Source: Pseudomonas asplenii
Lineage (GTDB): Bacteria; Pseudomonadota; Gammaproteobacteria; Pseudomonadales; Pseudomonadaceae
Assembly: GCF_900105475.1 (NCBI RefSeq)
Contig: NZ_LT629777.1
Coordinates: 1,302,001 to 1,366,000, forward strand
DNA: 64,000 nt
Direction: 5' to 3'
The notes beneath the pieces are model-generated. The model saw nothing but the letters and a program-made list of their open reading frames with translations. It did not search any database and had not been told where the DNA came from. Shown piece after piece: positions 8,809 through 18,658 of the stretch (position 1 is the stretch's first letter; every line of letters begins with the position of its first letter). The position numbers were made by a program, and so were the translations under genes.

Positions 8809-9126
8809 ATGTTCTCGCTGACTCCCGCTGCCGACGGCAAGCCCGCACAACTGCACCTGCAAGGCGACCTGACCCTCTACGAAGTCAGCCTGGCGCGCGA
8901 GCAGTTGCTCGGCCTGCTGCCTCTGCCCCCGGGACCGTGGCAGCTGGACCTGGGAGGCCTGAGCGAACTGGACAGCGCCGGGGCGCAATTGCTCCTGGCG
9001 ATCCAGCGGGCGCTGTCATCCATCGACTACCCCACCACCGTCAGCCAGGTCTCGGACACCGCCCAGGAACTACTGACGTTGCTGAACCTGGAATCGCTGT
9101 ACCCCGCCATCCCGACCGAGGACTGA
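8809..9126 (+). CDS. STAS-domain protein (anti-sigma-antagonist-like) in the che operon
   Basis: The whole 105-residue protein is one STAS domain (LHLQGDLTLYEVSLAREQL, then LGGLSELDSAGAQLLLAIQR). The Ser of LDSAG occupies the position phosphorylated in SpoIIAA-type antagonists. It lies 6 bp after cheY and 4 bp before cheA, so it is part of the operon. Classical Che systems lack such a protein. In related Pseudomonas and Vibrio che operons an STAS protein is thought to modulate the signalling array or connect it to another switch; its role here is inferred only from position. Confidence 0.85.
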   Translation: MFSLTPAADGKPAQLHLQGDLTLYEVSLAREQLLGLLPLPPGPWQLDLGGLSELDSAGAQLLLAIQRALSSIDYPTTVSQVSDTAQELLTLLNLESLYPAIPTED

Positions 9127-9130
9127 ACCC

Positions 9131-11161
9131 ATGCTCAGTGGCGAACAATGGAACCAGTTGCTGCTGGGCTTTCTCAGCGAAGGCCGCGACCTGCTCAAGG
9201 AAGCCGAGGACAGTCTGCTGCGCCTGGAAACCTGCCCCGATGACCAGGAAGCGATCAACGGTCTGTTTCGTGCCGTGCATACGCTCAAGGGCTCGGCCGG
9301 GATCTTCTCGCTGACACCTCTGGTCAACCTCACCCATCACCTGGAAAGCCTGCTGATGTCGGTGCGCGACGGCCAGCGTGCGCTGACCCCGGCACTCACC
9401 TCGCTGATGCTCAACTGCATGGATGAGTTGAACGCGATGATCGAGCGCGTCGATCCCGACAGCGGCCTGCTCGATGCCGACGAAACCCGGCAGGCGCCGT
9501 TGCTGGCCGCCCTGTTCGAGGCTCAGGGCAGTACTGCAGAGGAATCGGAGCAGACCGTGGCGCTGGACGCTCCCGCCACGCTGGCGGATCAGCGTACCTG
9601 GCAGGTCTCGATCAGCTTCTCCGAGGAGCTGTTCCGCAACGGCTTCGACCCGGCGGCCTTCCTGCGCTATCTCAAGCGGTTGGGCGAAGTCGTCGCACTG
9701 CGGACCCGCACCGACGCGATACCGGCCCTGGAACGGATGGACCCGGAAACCTGCCACCTGGGATTCGAATTCCAGTTGCTCACGACAGCCAGCCAGGCCG
9801 AGATCGAAGACGTTTTCGAGTTCATCCAGGATTTCTGCGAACTGCGCCTGAGCGTCCTCGAACCCGTTCTGCCGGTGGCGAGCGCACCCGGCGCCGAGCC
9901 TGTCCCGGCGGCCCTGACGCCCGTGCCCAGAACCACCACCCCGCGCGAGCGCCGCACCCTCGACATGACGCTGCTCAAGGTCGCCGCACACAAACTCGAC
10001 GAATTGATCAATCTGGTCGGCGAACTGGTGATCAGCACCGCCAGTGCCCAGATGCAGGCTCGCCGCAGCACTGACAGCGGCTGCATGGAGGCCACACAGG
10101 CGGTGCACCAGCATGTCGAGCAGATCCGCGAAGCGGCGTTGAAACTGCGCATGGTGGAAGTCGGCGAGACCTTCAATCGCTTCTACCGGGTGGTGCGCGA
10201 TGTCAGCCAGGAACTGGGTAAGAATATCCAGTTGAGCCTGGTCGGCGGGGAAACCGAACTGGACAAGTCGGTGATCGACAAGATCGCCGACCCGCTGACC
10301 CACCTGGTGCGCAACGCCATCGACCACGGCATCGAGTCGGCCGCCGAACGCCTTGCCGTCGGCAAGCCGGCCGAGGGCAACCTGCGCCTCAATGCCTATC
10401 ACGACTCAGGCATGATCGTGCTCGAAGTCAGCGACGACGGGCGCGGCCTGAACACCGCGCGGATTCTCACCAAGGCCATCGACAAGGGGCTGGTCGACCC
10501 GGATGCCCAGCTCAGCGATCCGGATATACACCTGCTGATCTTCGAGGCCGGCTTTTCCACCGCCGAACAGGTCTCCAACCTCTCCGGACGAGGGGTCGGC
10601 ATGGACGTGGTGCGCAGCGCCATCGACCAGTTGCGCGGGGTGATCGAGATCGATTCGGTCGCAGGCGCAGGTTGCACGTTCCGCATTCGCCTGCCACTGA
10701 CCCTGGCGATCATCGATGGCTTCCAGGTCGGGGTCGGCCAGGACAACTTCGTCATTCCGCTGGACATGGTCACCGAGTGCATGGAGGCCAGTCCCGAATG
10801 GCTACGCCTGGGCCAGGGCTACCTCAACCTGCGTGGCAAGCCCCTGCCCTGCATCGCCCTCGACCGGCATTTCGGTCTGACGCCCAGCACCGCCCGGCGG
10901 CGCAATATCGTCGTGGTCAGCCAGGGCCGGCAGCAGGCCGGGCTGATTGTCGACCAACTGCTGGGCGAACTGCAGACCGTGATCAAGCCCCTCGGCCAGA
11001 TGTTCCAGCACCTGCGCGGCATCAGCGGCTCCACCATCCTCGGCTCCGGCCAGGTCGCGCTGATCCTCGATATCGCCAGCCTGTTCCGACACCTGCAGAC
11101 GTCGGGCGAGCCCACGACCAATTCGCTCAATACCCCTTTGCCTAGCCTTTCAGGAGAGTAA
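9131..11161 (+). CDS. cheA: chemotaxis histidine kinase CheA
   Basis: A 676-residue CheA with an N-terminal HPt domain (phosphorylatable His50 in [12 protein letters not shown]), a linker with a CheY/P2-like segment (about 150-245), dimerisation helices (about 280-350, [20 protein letters not shown]), a HATPase domain (N box [13 protein letters not shown]1 box VSDDGRGL, G2 box [10 protein letters not shown]) and a C-terminal CheW-like domain (about 530-665). It autophosphorylates and passes phosphate to CheY and CheB. The start is 4 bp after the STAS gene, and the second receptor begins 2 bp after the stop. Confidence 0.96.
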   Translation: MLSGEQWNQLLLGFLSEGRDLLKEAEDSLLRLETCPDDQEAINGLFRAVHTLKGSAGIFSLTPLVNLTHHLESLLMSVRDGQRALTPALTSLMLNCMDELNAMIERVDPDSGLLDADETRQAPLLAALFEAQGSTAEESEQTVALDAPATLADQRTWQVSISFSEELFRNGFDPAAFLRYLKRLGEVVALRTRTDAIPALERMDPETCHLGFEFQLLTTASQAEIEDVFEFIQDFCELRLSVLEPVLPVASAPGAEPVPAALTPVPRTTTPRERRTLDMTLLKVAAHKLDELINLVGELVISTASAQMQARRSTDSGCMEATQAVHQHVEQIREAALKLRMVEVGETFNRFYRVVRDVSQELGKNIQLSLVGGETELDKSVIDKIADPLTHLVRNAIDHGIESAAERLAVGKPAEGNLRLNAYHDSGMIVLEVSDDGRGLNTARILTKAIDKGLVDPDAQLSDPDIHLLIFEAGFSTAEQVSNLSGRGVGMDVVRSAIDQLRGVIEIDSVAGAGCTFRIRLPLTLAIIDGFQVGVGQDNFVIPLDMVTECMEASPEWLRLGQGYLNLRGKPLPCIALDRHFGLTPSTARRRNIVVVSQGRQQAGLIVDQLLGELQTVIKPLGQMFQHLRGISGSTILGSGQVALILDIASLFRHLQTSGEPTTNSLNTPLPSLSGE

Positions 11162-11163
11162 CC

Positions 11164-12801
11164 ATGCAGTTCATCCGCAACATGAAGATAGGCATCCGAC
11201 TGACAGCGGGCTTCCTGCTGGTAGTGGTGCTGACCGGGGTCATCGGTGTGATCGGCATCCGCAACCTGTCCCAGGTCAATGACTTGTCGGACCGCATGTA
11301 CGAACTTGATGTCACTGGGCTGAGCCAGATGCAGGAAGCCAATATCCAGTTGGTGAGTGTCGGCCGCGCGATGCGTCACAGCCTGCTCGCCACCAGCCAT
11401 GCTGACCGTGAGCAGGCTGCCAAGCAGGCCCGCGCCGCGCTTGATCAGACCCGCAAACTGATCGCCGACGCCCGCAAGGCCTTTATCACCAAGGAAGGTC
11501 TGGCCCAGATCGACAAAATCGAAGTACCGCTCAAGGAATACGAAAGTGTGGTCAATCAACTCCTGAGCACTCACCAGCAATCCGGCCAGTTGCAGGAAAG
11601 CAGCGAGATCACCGATCTGCTGCCCAAGGCCGTCAGCACCAGCGAGGTGGTGGACCGGCTGATGGGCGAGGTGACGCGCGGCAAACAGGCGCGTGCCGCC
11701 GAAGCCAACCAGCAGATCAGCGACATCGCCGCCAACTCCCAGACCCAGATGATCATCCTCGTCATCGCCGCAACCCTGCTCGGCCTGCTGATCGGTGTAC
11801 TGGTGACCCGCAGCATCACCCGGCCGCTCAACGGTGCCGTGGACGCCGCCAACCGCATGGCCGCCGGCGACCTGAGCCAGGACCTGGAGATCACCAGCAA
11901 GGACGAGACCGGCCAGTTGCTGGGCGCCATGCAGAACATGACCTTGCGCCTGCGCAGCATCCTCGGCGATGTGCGCAGCGCCGCCGACTCGCTGTCCTCG
12001 GCGTCGGAACAGGTCAGTTCGACCTCGCAGTCGCTGAGCCAGGCCGCCAACGAACAGGCCGCCAGCGTCGAACAGACCAGCGCCTCGGTGGAGCAGATGT
12101 CCGCCTCCATCGCGCAGAACACCGAAAGTGCGAAGATCACCGACGGCATCGCCGGCAAGGCTGCCAATGACGCCGTGCAAGGCGGCGGCGCGGTGGGCGA
12201 CACGGTGCTGGCGATGAAACAGATCGCCGACAAGATCAGCATCATCGACGACATCGCCTACCAGACCAACCTGCTGGCGCTCAACGCCGCCATCGAGGCC
12301 GCCCGCGCGGGCGACCATGGCAAGGGCTTCGCGGTGGTCGCCGCCGAGGTGCGCAAACTGGCCGAACGCAGCCAGGTTGCGGCTCAGGAAATCGGCCAGG
12401 TCGCCTCCAGCAGCGTGCAACTGGCCGAACAGGCCGGTCACCTGCTCAACGAGATCGTGCCGAACATCCAGAAGACCTCCGATCTGGTCCAGGAAATCAC
12501 CGCCGCCTCCCAGGAGCAGAGCGGCGCCGCCGGGCAGATCAATATCGCCATGGGCCAGATGAACCAGATCACCCAGCAGAACGCCTCGGCCTCCGAGGAA
12601 CTGGCGGCCACCGCCGAGGAAATGAACGCCCAGGCCGGGCAACTGCAGGAACTGATCGGTTTCTTCCGTTTCGAGGAAGAGTCTGCCAGCAGCTATCGGC
12701 CCACCCCACGCAGCAATGACGGCTACGCGCTCAATGGCCCACGGGACGGCTTCAAGGGCCGCTCGACGGTCGATGAAGGCCAGTTCGTGAGTTTCAATTG
12801 A
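11164..12801 (+). CDS. methyl-accepting chemotaxis receptor with four-helix-bundle sensor
   Basis: A 545-residue receptor of classical topology: TM1 about residues 11-31 ([20 protein letters not shown]), a periplasmic helical region of about 165 residues typical of 4HB sensors, TM2 about 195-217 ([19 protein letters not shown]), HAMP about 218-270, and a cytoplasmic hairpin with tip [20 protein letters not shown]. The ligand cannot be read from the sequence. It lies between cheA and cheW in the operon, so the encoded array contains at least two receptors with very different sensory ends. The C-terminus (DEGQFVSFN) has no CheR-binding pentapeptide. Confidence 0.93.
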   Translation: MQFIRNMKIGIRLTAGFLLVVVLTGVIGVIGIRNLSQVNDLSDRMYELDVTGLSQMQEANIQLVSVGRAMRHSLLATSHADREQAAKQARAALDQTRKLIADARKAFITKEGLAQIDKIEVPLKEYESVVNQLLSTHQQSGQLQESSEITDLLPKAVSTSEVVDRLMGEVTRGKQARAAEANQQISDIAANSQTQMIILVIAATLLGLLIGVLVTRSITRPLNGAVDAANRMAAGDLSQDLEITSKDETGQLLGAMQNMTLRLRSILGDVRSAADSLSSASEQVSSTSQSLSQAANEQAASVEQTSASVEQMSASIAQNTESAKITDGIAGKAANDAVQGGGAVGDTVLAMKQIADKISIIDDIAYQTNLLALNAAIEAARAGDHGKGFAVVAAEVRKLAERSQVAAQEIGQVASSSVQLAEQAGHLLNEIVPNIQKTSDLVQEITAASQEQSGAAGQINIAMGQMNQITQQNASASEELAATAEEMNAQAGQLQELIGFFRFEEESASSYRPTPRSNDGYALNGPRDGFKGRSTVDEGQFVSFN

Positions 12802-12811
12802 GGGCCGGATC

Positions 12812-13339
12812 ATGACTGCAAGCCCGAGCCGCGAACTCGAAAGCCTGCCCGACGCCGCCCTGGCGTCGAGCATCCAGCACCTGTCGTTCCGGGTGCGCCA
12901 GGCCGCCTACGCAGTGCCCATCGATCTGGTGCGCGAGATCATCGAATACGGCGACGTCACTGCCGTACCGATGATGCCGGCGTTCATCCATGGTGTGATC
13001 AACCTGCGCGGCAACGTGGTGCCGGTGCTCGACCTGGCGACGCGCTTCGGTTTCGAACCGACCACCGTCGGCAAGCGTACCTGCATCGTCATCATCGAGC
13101 TGGAACTGGAAGATTTCAGCCAGCGTATCGGCCTGGTGGTCGATGCGGTGGACGCGGTGCTCGATATCGACCCACGGCAAGTGGTCGCCGCACCGACCTT
13201 CGGCGCCGGCATCCGCACCGACTTCATCGCCGGCATGGCCCGTGACGAACAGGGTTTCACCATCATCCTGAACATCCCGCAAGTGCTGTCCATGGATGAC
13301 ATCCGCCAGCTCAGCCTGGCGGTGGTCCAGGGCAGCTGA
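12812..13339 (+). CDS. cheW: chemotaxis coupling protein CheW
   Basis: A 175-residue CheW with the two-subdomain beta-barrel pattern (LSFRVRQAAYAVPIDLVREI, then VINLRGNVVPVLDLATRFG). It couples receptors to CheA. It starts 10 bp after the receptor gene, and its stop is one base before cheR. The N-terminal 25 residues are a non-conserved extension. Confidence 0.94.
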   Translation: MTASPSRELESLPDAALASSIQHLSFRVRQAAYAVPIDLVREIIEYGDVTAVPMMPAFIHGVINLRGNVVPVLDLATRFGFEPTTVGKRTCIVIIELELEDFSQRIGLVVDAVDAVLDIDPRQVVAAPTFGAGIRTDFIAGMARDEQGFTIILNIPQVLSMDDIRQLSLAVVQGS

Positions 13340-13340
13340 A

Positions 13341-14153
13341 ATGTCCAGTCAGCTCAAGTTGCCGACCCTGGGCGACGGCGAGTTCCGCCGCCTGCAGACG
13401 CTGATGGCCCAGGCCTCGGGCATCGTCATGGCGCCGAACAAGCGCCCACTGGTGGCCGGCCGGCTGATGAAGCGTCTGCGGCATTACCGCCTCGACAACT
13501 ATGCCGACTACCTGCAACTGCTCGACCAGCCGGCATACCTCAAGGAGCGCCGGTTGGTGGTCGACCTGCTGACCACCAACGAAACCTACTTCTTCCGCGA
13601 GCAGCCGCACTTCGATTTTCTCGGCAACTGGCTCAGCACCCGCAAGGGCCCGTTGAGGTTCTGGAGCGCCGCCTGTTCGTCTGGTGAAGAACCCTATAGC
13701 CTGGCCATGGTGATCCAGGAACACCTGCGCAGTGGCGACTGGTCGATCCTGGCCAGCGACCTCAGCCTGAGCATGCTGGAGAAAGCCGCCGAAGGCATCT
13801 ACGACATGGCCCAGGCCAAGTACTTCCCCCAGGGCTGGCTGCAACGCCACTGCCTGAACGGCGTCGCTGACATGCGCGGGCGCTTCCGGGTCCAGGCGGC
13901 CCTGCGCGAGCGGGTCAGCCTGCGCGAGATCAATATTGTCCAGCCGCTGCCGGAAGGGCTCGGACCGTTCGACGTGATCTTCCTGCGCAACGTACTGATC
14001 TATTTCAACAACGAAGAAAAGCAGCGCATCGTCCAGCGTCTGGTCCACCAGTTGCGACCCGGTGGCCTGCTGTTCATCGGTCATGCGGAAAGCATCCACG
14101 GCTTCGACCTGCCGGTGCGGCTGCTCAATCCGTCGGTCTACGAACGCCTATGA
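13341..14153 (+). CDS. cheR: chemotaxis receptor methyltransferase CheR
   Basis: A 270-residue protein with the N-terminal helical CheR domain and a C-terminal SAM-binding domain (FWSAACSSGEEPYSLAMVIQ, then FDVIFLRNVLIYFN). It methylates receptor glutamates for adaptation. ATG 13341, one base after the cheW stop, gives the family-normal N-terminus; longer in-frame starts run into cheW. It overlaps cheD by ATGA. Confidence 0.95.
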   Translation: MSSQLKLPTLGDGEFRRLQTLMAQASGIVMAPNKRPLVAGRLMKRLRHYRLDNYADYLQLLDQPAYLKERRLVVDLLTTNETYFFREQPHFDFLGNWLSTRKGPLRFWSAACSSGEEPYSLAMVIQEHLRSGDWSILASDLSLSMLEKAAEGIYDMAQAKYFPQGWLQRHCLNGVADMRGRFRVQAALRERVSLREINIVQPLPEGLGPFDVIFLRNVLIYFNNEEKQRIVQRLVHQLRPGGLLFIGHAESIHGFDLPVRLLNPSVYERL

Positions 14154-14641
14154 ATTCAACGCTTTTCCTGCGCCCCGGCGACTACTTCTTCGGCCAGCAC
14201 GAAGGCGGGGTCACCACCCTGCTCGGCAGTTGCGTGGCGATCACGCTCTGGCATCCGCGTTGGCGCCTGCTGGCGGTCTCGCATTACCTGCTGCCGACTG
14301 ACCCAATGGCCCGCGGCGGCCTCGACACCCGCTACGGCGAAGGCGTCTTCCGGCGTATCCAGGCCGACATGCAACGCCACGGCACTCACCCCGGCGAATA
14401 CCGCAAGGGCATTTTCGGCGGTGGCAGCCTGGTGCGCTTCGAAGGCCCCCGGGGCCGCCGGGTCGGCCACAGCAACAGCACCTTCGCCCGCGAGCAGTTC
14501 AACCGGCGCAACTGGGCGGTCGATGATTGCGACCTCGACGGCCAGCACTATCGCCGCCTGCATATCGACGGCCGCAACGGCGTGATCGACTGCCAACGCA
14601 ACAAAGTGCAGCCGCTGCAGTTGGGGGCAAGATCACGATGA
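14150..14641 (+). CDS. cheD: chemoreceptor glutamine deamidase CheD
   Basis: A 163-residue CheD. The catalytic Cys28 lies in [11 protein letters not shown] and the partner His45 in VSHYLLP. CheD deamidates receptor glutamines and can interact with a CheC/CheX-type phosphatase, though no such gene is seen here. It shares ATGA overlaps with cheR upstream and cheB downstream, so translation is probably coupled. Confidence 0.94.
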   Translation: MNSTLFLRPGDYFFGQHEGGVTTLLGSCVAITLWHPRWRLLAVSHYLLPTDPMARGGLDTRYGEGVFRRIQADMQRHGTHPGEYRKGIFGGGSLVRFEGPRGRRVGHSNSTFAREQFNRRNWAVDDCDLDGQHYRRLHIDGRNGVIDCQRNKVQPLQLGARSR

Positions 14642-15684
14642 TCCGGGTGTTTATCGTCGACGACTCGGCCCTGGTCCGCCAGGTACTGACCCAGTGCCTG
14701 GAAAGCCATCCGAACATCAAGGTGATCGGCCAGGCGGCCGACCCGCTGTACGCCATCGACAAGATGCGCCGCGACTGGCCGGATGTGTTGATCCTGGATG
14801 TCGAGATGCCACGCATGGACGGCCTGACCTTCCTGCGCCAGATCATGGCCGAACGGCCGACACCCACGCTGATCTGCTCGACCCTCACCGAGCAGGGCTC
14901 GGCGGTCGGCGTCGAGGCGCTCGCCGCCGGTGCGGTCGGGGTGTTCACCAAGGCCCGGCTGGGCCTGCGCCAGAGCCTGGAACAACTCTCCACCGAGTTG
15001 ATCCGCAAGGTCGAGGAAAGTGCCCGGGCACGGCCTATGGCCCTTCGCCACAGCCCCCCTCCCGCAGAATCAGCCCCCACATTGCCGACGGTGCTCAGGA
15101 CCACGGACCGCGTGGTCGCCCTGGGCTGTTCCACCGGAGGCACCCAGGCACTGGAATTCATCCTCAGGCAACTGCCACGTGACTGCCCGGGGATTGTCAT
15201 CGTTCAACACATGCCCGAGAAGTTCACCGCCGACTTTGCCCGGCGCCTGGACAAGCTGTGCCAGATCGAAGTGCGCGAGGCCAGGCATCTGGATCGCGTC
15301 CACAGTGGCCTGGCGCTGCTCGCTCCCGGAGGTTTGCACATGCAGCTCAAACGCAGTGGCGCCCACTATCAGGTAGAAGTGCTCGACGGTCCGCCCGTCA
15401 ACCGGCACAAGCCTTCGGTGGACGTACTGTTCCGCTCGGTGGCGCGCCAGGCCGGAGCCAATACGTTAGGCATCATCATGACCGGCATGGGCGACGATGG
15501 TGCGCGTGGCCTGTTGGCCATGCGTGACAGCGGAGCCTGTACCGTCGCCCAGGACGAAGCCAGTTGCGTGGTGTTCGGCATGCCCAAGGAAGCGATCCGC
15601 ATGGGCGCGGCACAAGCCGTCGAACCCCTGGCGAAACTGCCGAAACTGATCCAGCACTTTGGCGATAGCCACCGCCACGGCTGA
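14638..15684 (+). CDS. cheB: receptor methylesterase/response regulator CheB
   Basis: A 348-residue two-domain protein: receiver domain (residues 1-120, phospho-acceptor Asp in [12 protein letters not shown]) and methylesterase domain (about 150-340). The catalytic Ser is in LGCSTGGTQ, His in VQHMPEKF and Asp in [14 protein letters not shown] 14638 overlaps the cheD stop by ATGA and gives the normal N-terminus [13 protein letters not shown]. This is the last clear chemotaxis gene; no cheZ follows. Confidence 0.95.
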   Translation: MIRVFIVDDSALVRQVLTQCLESHPNIKVIGQAADPLYAIDKMRRDWPDVLILDVEMPRMDGLTFLRQIMAERPTPTLICSTLTEQGSAVGVEALAAGAVGVFTKARLGLRQSLEQLSTELIRKVEESARARPMALRHSPPPAESAPTLPTVLRTTDRVVALGCSTGGTQALEFILRQLPRDCPGIVIVQHMPEKFTADFARRLDKLCQIEVREARHLDRVHSGLALLAPGGLHMQLKRSGAHYQVEVLDGPPVNRHKPSVDVLFRSVARQAGANTLGIIMTGMGDDGARGLLAMRDSGACTVAQDEASCVVFGMPKEAIRMGAAQAVEPLAKLPKLIQHFGDSHRHG

Positions 15685-15829
15685 GCCGAGCCTTACAAGA
15701 GCCGGCCCGTGGACGCCATGGGTCGATACCTGAAGCAAATTGCATCCCGGGTTGGCATCCAGACACGAACAACCGCGGCAGCCGCATTCGGCTGTTGTGC
15801 CCTATCTATTGCGCCATGGGCTAGAGCTT

Positions 15830-16486
15830 ATGCTTTGTCGAATACTGCTTGCCGACGACTACCCGCTGTTTCGTGCGGGTATCCGGGCTTTGCTGGAAAA
15901 ACAACAAGAATACGAAGTCGTCGGCGAAGCGGGCGATGGTCAGGCCGCCATCGAACTGGCCTCCAGACTCAAGCCGGACATCGTGCTGCTGGACATGTCG
16001 ATGGAGCGCATGAACAGCGTCACCGCGCTCAAGGAGCTGTCGTTGCGTGCACCGCACAGCAAGGTGCTGATGCTGTCGATGCACACCGACACGCATTTCG
16101 TGATGAAGTGCCTGCAGTTGGGTGCCCACGGCTACCTGCTGAAGACCGCGACGGTCCTGGAGCTGGAGCTGGCCCTCAAGGCCTTGCGCCATGGCGGTCA
16201 GTACCTGTCATCGGCGGTGGTACCGCTGGTGGTCAACCAGGCGGTCAGGCAGAGCCACGAGCCGGCCACCAAGGCCAGCCATGTTGCCTTGACCGCGCGC
16301 CAACTGGAGATCCTCCGGCTGATCGCCCGGGGCGAGACCACCCGCTCCATCGCCGTGGGCCTCGGCCTGAGCATCAAGACCGTGGAGGCGCACCGTTCGC
16401 AGATCATGCACCGGCTGCGGATTCACGACATTGCCGGGCTGGTGCTATTCGCGGTACGCGAGGGAATCATTCAGATCAACGATTGA
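15830..16486 (+). CDS. NarL/LuxR-family response regulator (orphan)
   Basis: A 218-residue regulator: N-terminal receiver (acidic pair in LLADDYPLF, phospho-acceptor Asp in IVLLDMSMERMN) and C-terminal LuxR-type HTH (LTARQLEILRLIARGETTRS, then KTVEAHRSQIMHRL). ATG 15830 is chosen because the receiver begins directly after it; the frame is open upstream to 15740, and no strong ribosome site is visible. No histidine kinase gene is adjacent. It follows cheB by 145 bp on the same strand. Its 3' end overlaps the convergent thioesterase gene by 16 bp. Confidence 0.85.
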   Translation: MLCRILLADDYPLFRAGIRALLEKQQEYEVVGEAGDGQAAIELASRLKPDIVLLDMSMERMNSVTALKELSLRAPHSKVLMLSMHTDTHFVMKCLQLGAHGYLLKTATVLELELALKALRHGGQYLSSAVVPLVVNQAVRQSHEPATKASHVALTARQLEILRLIARGETTRSIAVGLGLSIKTVEAHRSQIMHRLRIHDIAGLVLFAVREGIIQIND

Positions 16487-16899
16487 AGAGCGCCGCGCAA
16501 GCCGTCGGGGATCGAGGCCGGGCGGTTGCTCGTGCGCTCGACGAACACGTGGACAAAGCGCCCGGCGGCACAGGCCTCGTCCTCGCCAGCCTTGAACACC
16601 GCCAACTCGTATTGCACCGAGCTGTTGCCCAGCTTGCCGACCCGCAGGCCGATCTCGATGCGCTCGGGGAAGGCAACCGAAGCGAAATAGTCGCAGGCGG
16701 AACTGACCACGAAACCGACCACCTCGCCGTCGTGGATGTCCAGGCCACCCTGTTCGATCAGGAAGGTATTCACCGCCGTATCGAAAAAGCTGTAGTAGGT
16801 GACGTTGTTCACGTGACCGTAGACGTCATTGTCGTGCCAGCGCGTGGTGATCGGCTGGAAGTGACGGTAATCACCACGGTGTGGCAGGCGTTCGGTCAT
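16471..16899 (-). CDS. YbgC/4-HBT-type hotdog acyl-CoA thioesterase
   Basis: A 142-residue single hotdog domain. The motif HDNDVYGHVNNVTYYSFFD (about residues 22-40) carries the catalytic Asp region of the 4-hydroxybenzoyl-CoA thioesterase family. It likely hydrolyses an acyl- or aryl-CoA in the cytoplasm; substrate unknown. It lies 11 bp after the hydrolase gene on the same strand, so the two are probably an operon, and ends inside the last codons of the convergent response-regulator gene. Confidence 0.85.
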   Translation of the reverse strand: MTERLPHRGDYRHFQPITTRWHDNDVYGHVNNVTYYSFFDTAVNTFLIEQGGLDIHDGEVVGFVVSSACDYFASVAFPERIEIGLRVGKLGNSSVQYELAVFKAGEDEACAAGRFVHVFVERTSNRPASIPDGLRGALQSLI

Positions 16900-16910
16900 G
16901 GGGACCTCGA

Positions 16911-17849
16911 TCAGAAGTGGGCGCCGAGAAAGCTGAAATAGCGTTCGCGGTATTCGGGAAGCTCATTGGCCAGGTGATGCCGGGCCTGTTCCAGCATGAA
17001 CACCTCGGGCTGGTCGAACTTGCTGCGCAGCACCGCCAGGTTGTGTTGCCAATCGACGGTCATGTCACCGTCGCCCTGGACGATCAGAGGCCGCCGAGGG
17101 CTCGCCGTGGCGCCTTCAATACCCGGAATCCAGCGGGCCAGGGCGCCGACCCAGGCGGTCGGCAGACGTTGCGGTTGCAGCGGATCGGCCTGCAGAAAGG
17201 GCATGAACGCCGGGTCATGGGTGTTCTCGCTGAAGCGCCGGGCAATGCCTTTGACGAAGGGCCGGAGCAGGTGATAACTGAGCTTCGACCATCCCCAGGC
17301 CCTTGGCCGCACCAGTGGCGAGAGCAGCACCACCTGGCCTTGGGCTGGGCTGTCCAGGCCATGTTTGAGCAGGTGGTCGACCACGATCGCGCCGCCCGTG
17401 CTCTGGCCGAACAGATGCCAGGGTTGCGGCAGATCAAGCGACCGGGCTTCCTCGAACAGCCCCTGCAAGGCCCGCTGGTACTCGGCGAAGTCCTCGATGC
17501 TGGCCCGCTCGCCACTGGACAGGCCGTGGCCCGGCAGGTCGCAGGAAATCACCGCGAAGCCGCGGTCCAGGGCCCAGTCGATGACATTGCGGTACAGCCC
17601 CATGTGGTCATAGAAACCGTGGAACAGGAACAGCGTCGCCACCGGCTCCGGTGGCAGCCAGAGCTGGCTGACCAATGCGAAGGCGCCGCTGCTGAAACCG
17701 CCGAGGCGACTGGTGAACGGTGTGCTGCGCTGGGGCAGGTCCAGACCGTAGAAACGCTGATAGGCCTGCGCCGCCGGTGACAACGGCTGTGCATCGGCCA
17801 GCGGGCGCAAACTGGCACGCAGGGAATCGGGGTCGAAGGTGGCGGGCAT
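16911..17849 (-). CDS. alpha/beta-hydrolase, monoacylglycerol lipase/lysophospholipase-like
   Basis: A 312-residue alpha/beta-hydrolase. The nucleophile elbow is GQSTGG (about residue 147), the oxyanion region LFLFHGFYDH, the acid candidate is Asp in VQGDGDMTVD and the base candidate His in EQARHHLANE. The arrangement fits the PldB/Hydrolase_4 (serine aminopeptidase S33) group acting on lipid esters. No signal peptide. It is the first gene of a two-gene unit with the thioesterase. Confidence 0.83.
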   Translation of the reverse strand: MPATFDPDSLRASLRPLADAQPLSPAAQAYQRFYGLDLPQRSTPFTSRLGGFSSGAFALVSQLWLPPEPVATLFLFHGFYDHMGLYRNVIDWALDRGFAVISCDLPGHGLSSGERASIEDFAEYQRALQGLFEEARSLDLPQPWHLFGQSTGGAIVVDHLLKHGLDSPAQGQVVLLSPLVRPRAWGWSKLSYHLLRPFVKGIARRFSENTHDPAFMPFLQADPLQPQRLPTAWVGALARWIPGIEGATASPRRPLIVQGDGDMTVDWQHNLAVLRSKFDQPEVFMLEQARHHLANELPEYRERYFSFLGAHF

Positions 17850-17960
17850 GAACAGCCTCCAGGCAAAGGTACGGTAACGCCGAGGCGTTTTACTGATCTA
17901 CGATATTCTTCTGTCAGGGCAGGCATGGCAAGCTACGTGACCTTCAAGGACCCGATCGCC

Positions 17961-18539
17961 ATGTCCCAGACGCGTCACAACACCCTGTTCGCCGGCCTGC
18001 TCGTCGTGATGTGCGCGGTGGGCCTGTGGTTCGCCTACGACTGGTTCCAGGGGCGTTATATTCGCGCCTTCAGCGACCAGACAGCGCTGTTCTCCGGCGA
18101 CCGCCTGAGCTTGCCGGCCGAACTGGCCGGCCCGGGGAAAATCCGCCTGGTGCATTTCTGGGACCCGGCCTGCCCGTGCAATGTCGGCAACCAGCAACAC
18201 CTGGCCGAACTGATCGAGCGCTTTGCACCCTTGGGCGTGGATTTCTATGGTGTGCAGAAGCCCGGCAGCCAAGGCCAGTTGCCGAGTACACTGCAGGCAA
18301 TCCGGCCACTGCCGGGCCTGCCCGGCGCCGAACACCTGAGCGTCAGCCCGGCAGTGGCCATCTGGGACCGCAACGGCCAACTGGCCTACTTCGGTCCCTA
18401 CAGCCAGGGCGCCACCTGCAACTCCGGCAACAGTTTCATCGAACCGATCCTGCAGGCGCTCAGCGAGGGCCGTTCAGTGAACGCCACCCACAACATGGCG
18501 GTAGGCTGTTACTGCGCCTGGCAAGCGCCCGGCCCATGA
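17961..18539 (+). CDS. membrane-anchored thioredoxin-like protein (DUF6436-type)
   Basis: A 192-residue protein with one N-terminal membrane helix (about residues 10-30, LFAGLLVVMCAVGLWFAYDW) and a periplasmic thioredoxin-like fold. The segment RLVHFWDPACPCNVGNQQHL holds CPC in place of the usual CxxC, and the C-terminus has a further CYC. An in-frame ATG at 17925 would add 12 residues; AAGGA (17946-17950) supports 17961. A redox or thiol-handling role is likely but unproven. It stands alone between divergent and downstream genes. Confidence 0.75.
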   Translation: MSQTRHNTLFAGLLVVMCAVGLWFAYDWFQGRYIRAFSDQTALFSGDRLSLPAELAGPGKIRLVHFWDPACPCNVGNQQHLAELIERFAPLGVDFYGVQKPGSQGQLPSTLQAIRPLPGLPGAEHLSVSPAVAIWDRNGQLAYFGPYSQGATCNSGNSFIEPILQALSEGRSVNATHNMAVGCYCAWQAPGP

Positions 18540-18658
18540 TCATGGCGAACCAAACTTTTTAGCGTCATCGCCACGCGGTGCGATGCACCTGCCTGCCGGG
18601 CTGTGCTACACCTTAGCGGCTGAGCCTCGGCAGCCCCGACCGTCACAAGGAACCCCGC

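Noticed and set aside
7336..12873. Very long minus-strand open frames opposite the chemotaxis genes (7336-8988, 9041-10402, 10819-12873)
   Set aside because: They lie antisense to clear Che genes, lack recognisable protein motifs, and are explained by the high-GC codon pattern of the true strand.
15709..16941. 410-codon plus-strand frame across the response regulator and thioesterase
   Set aside because: It is a shadow of two well-supported genes, with Arg/Gly/His-rich translation and no domain.
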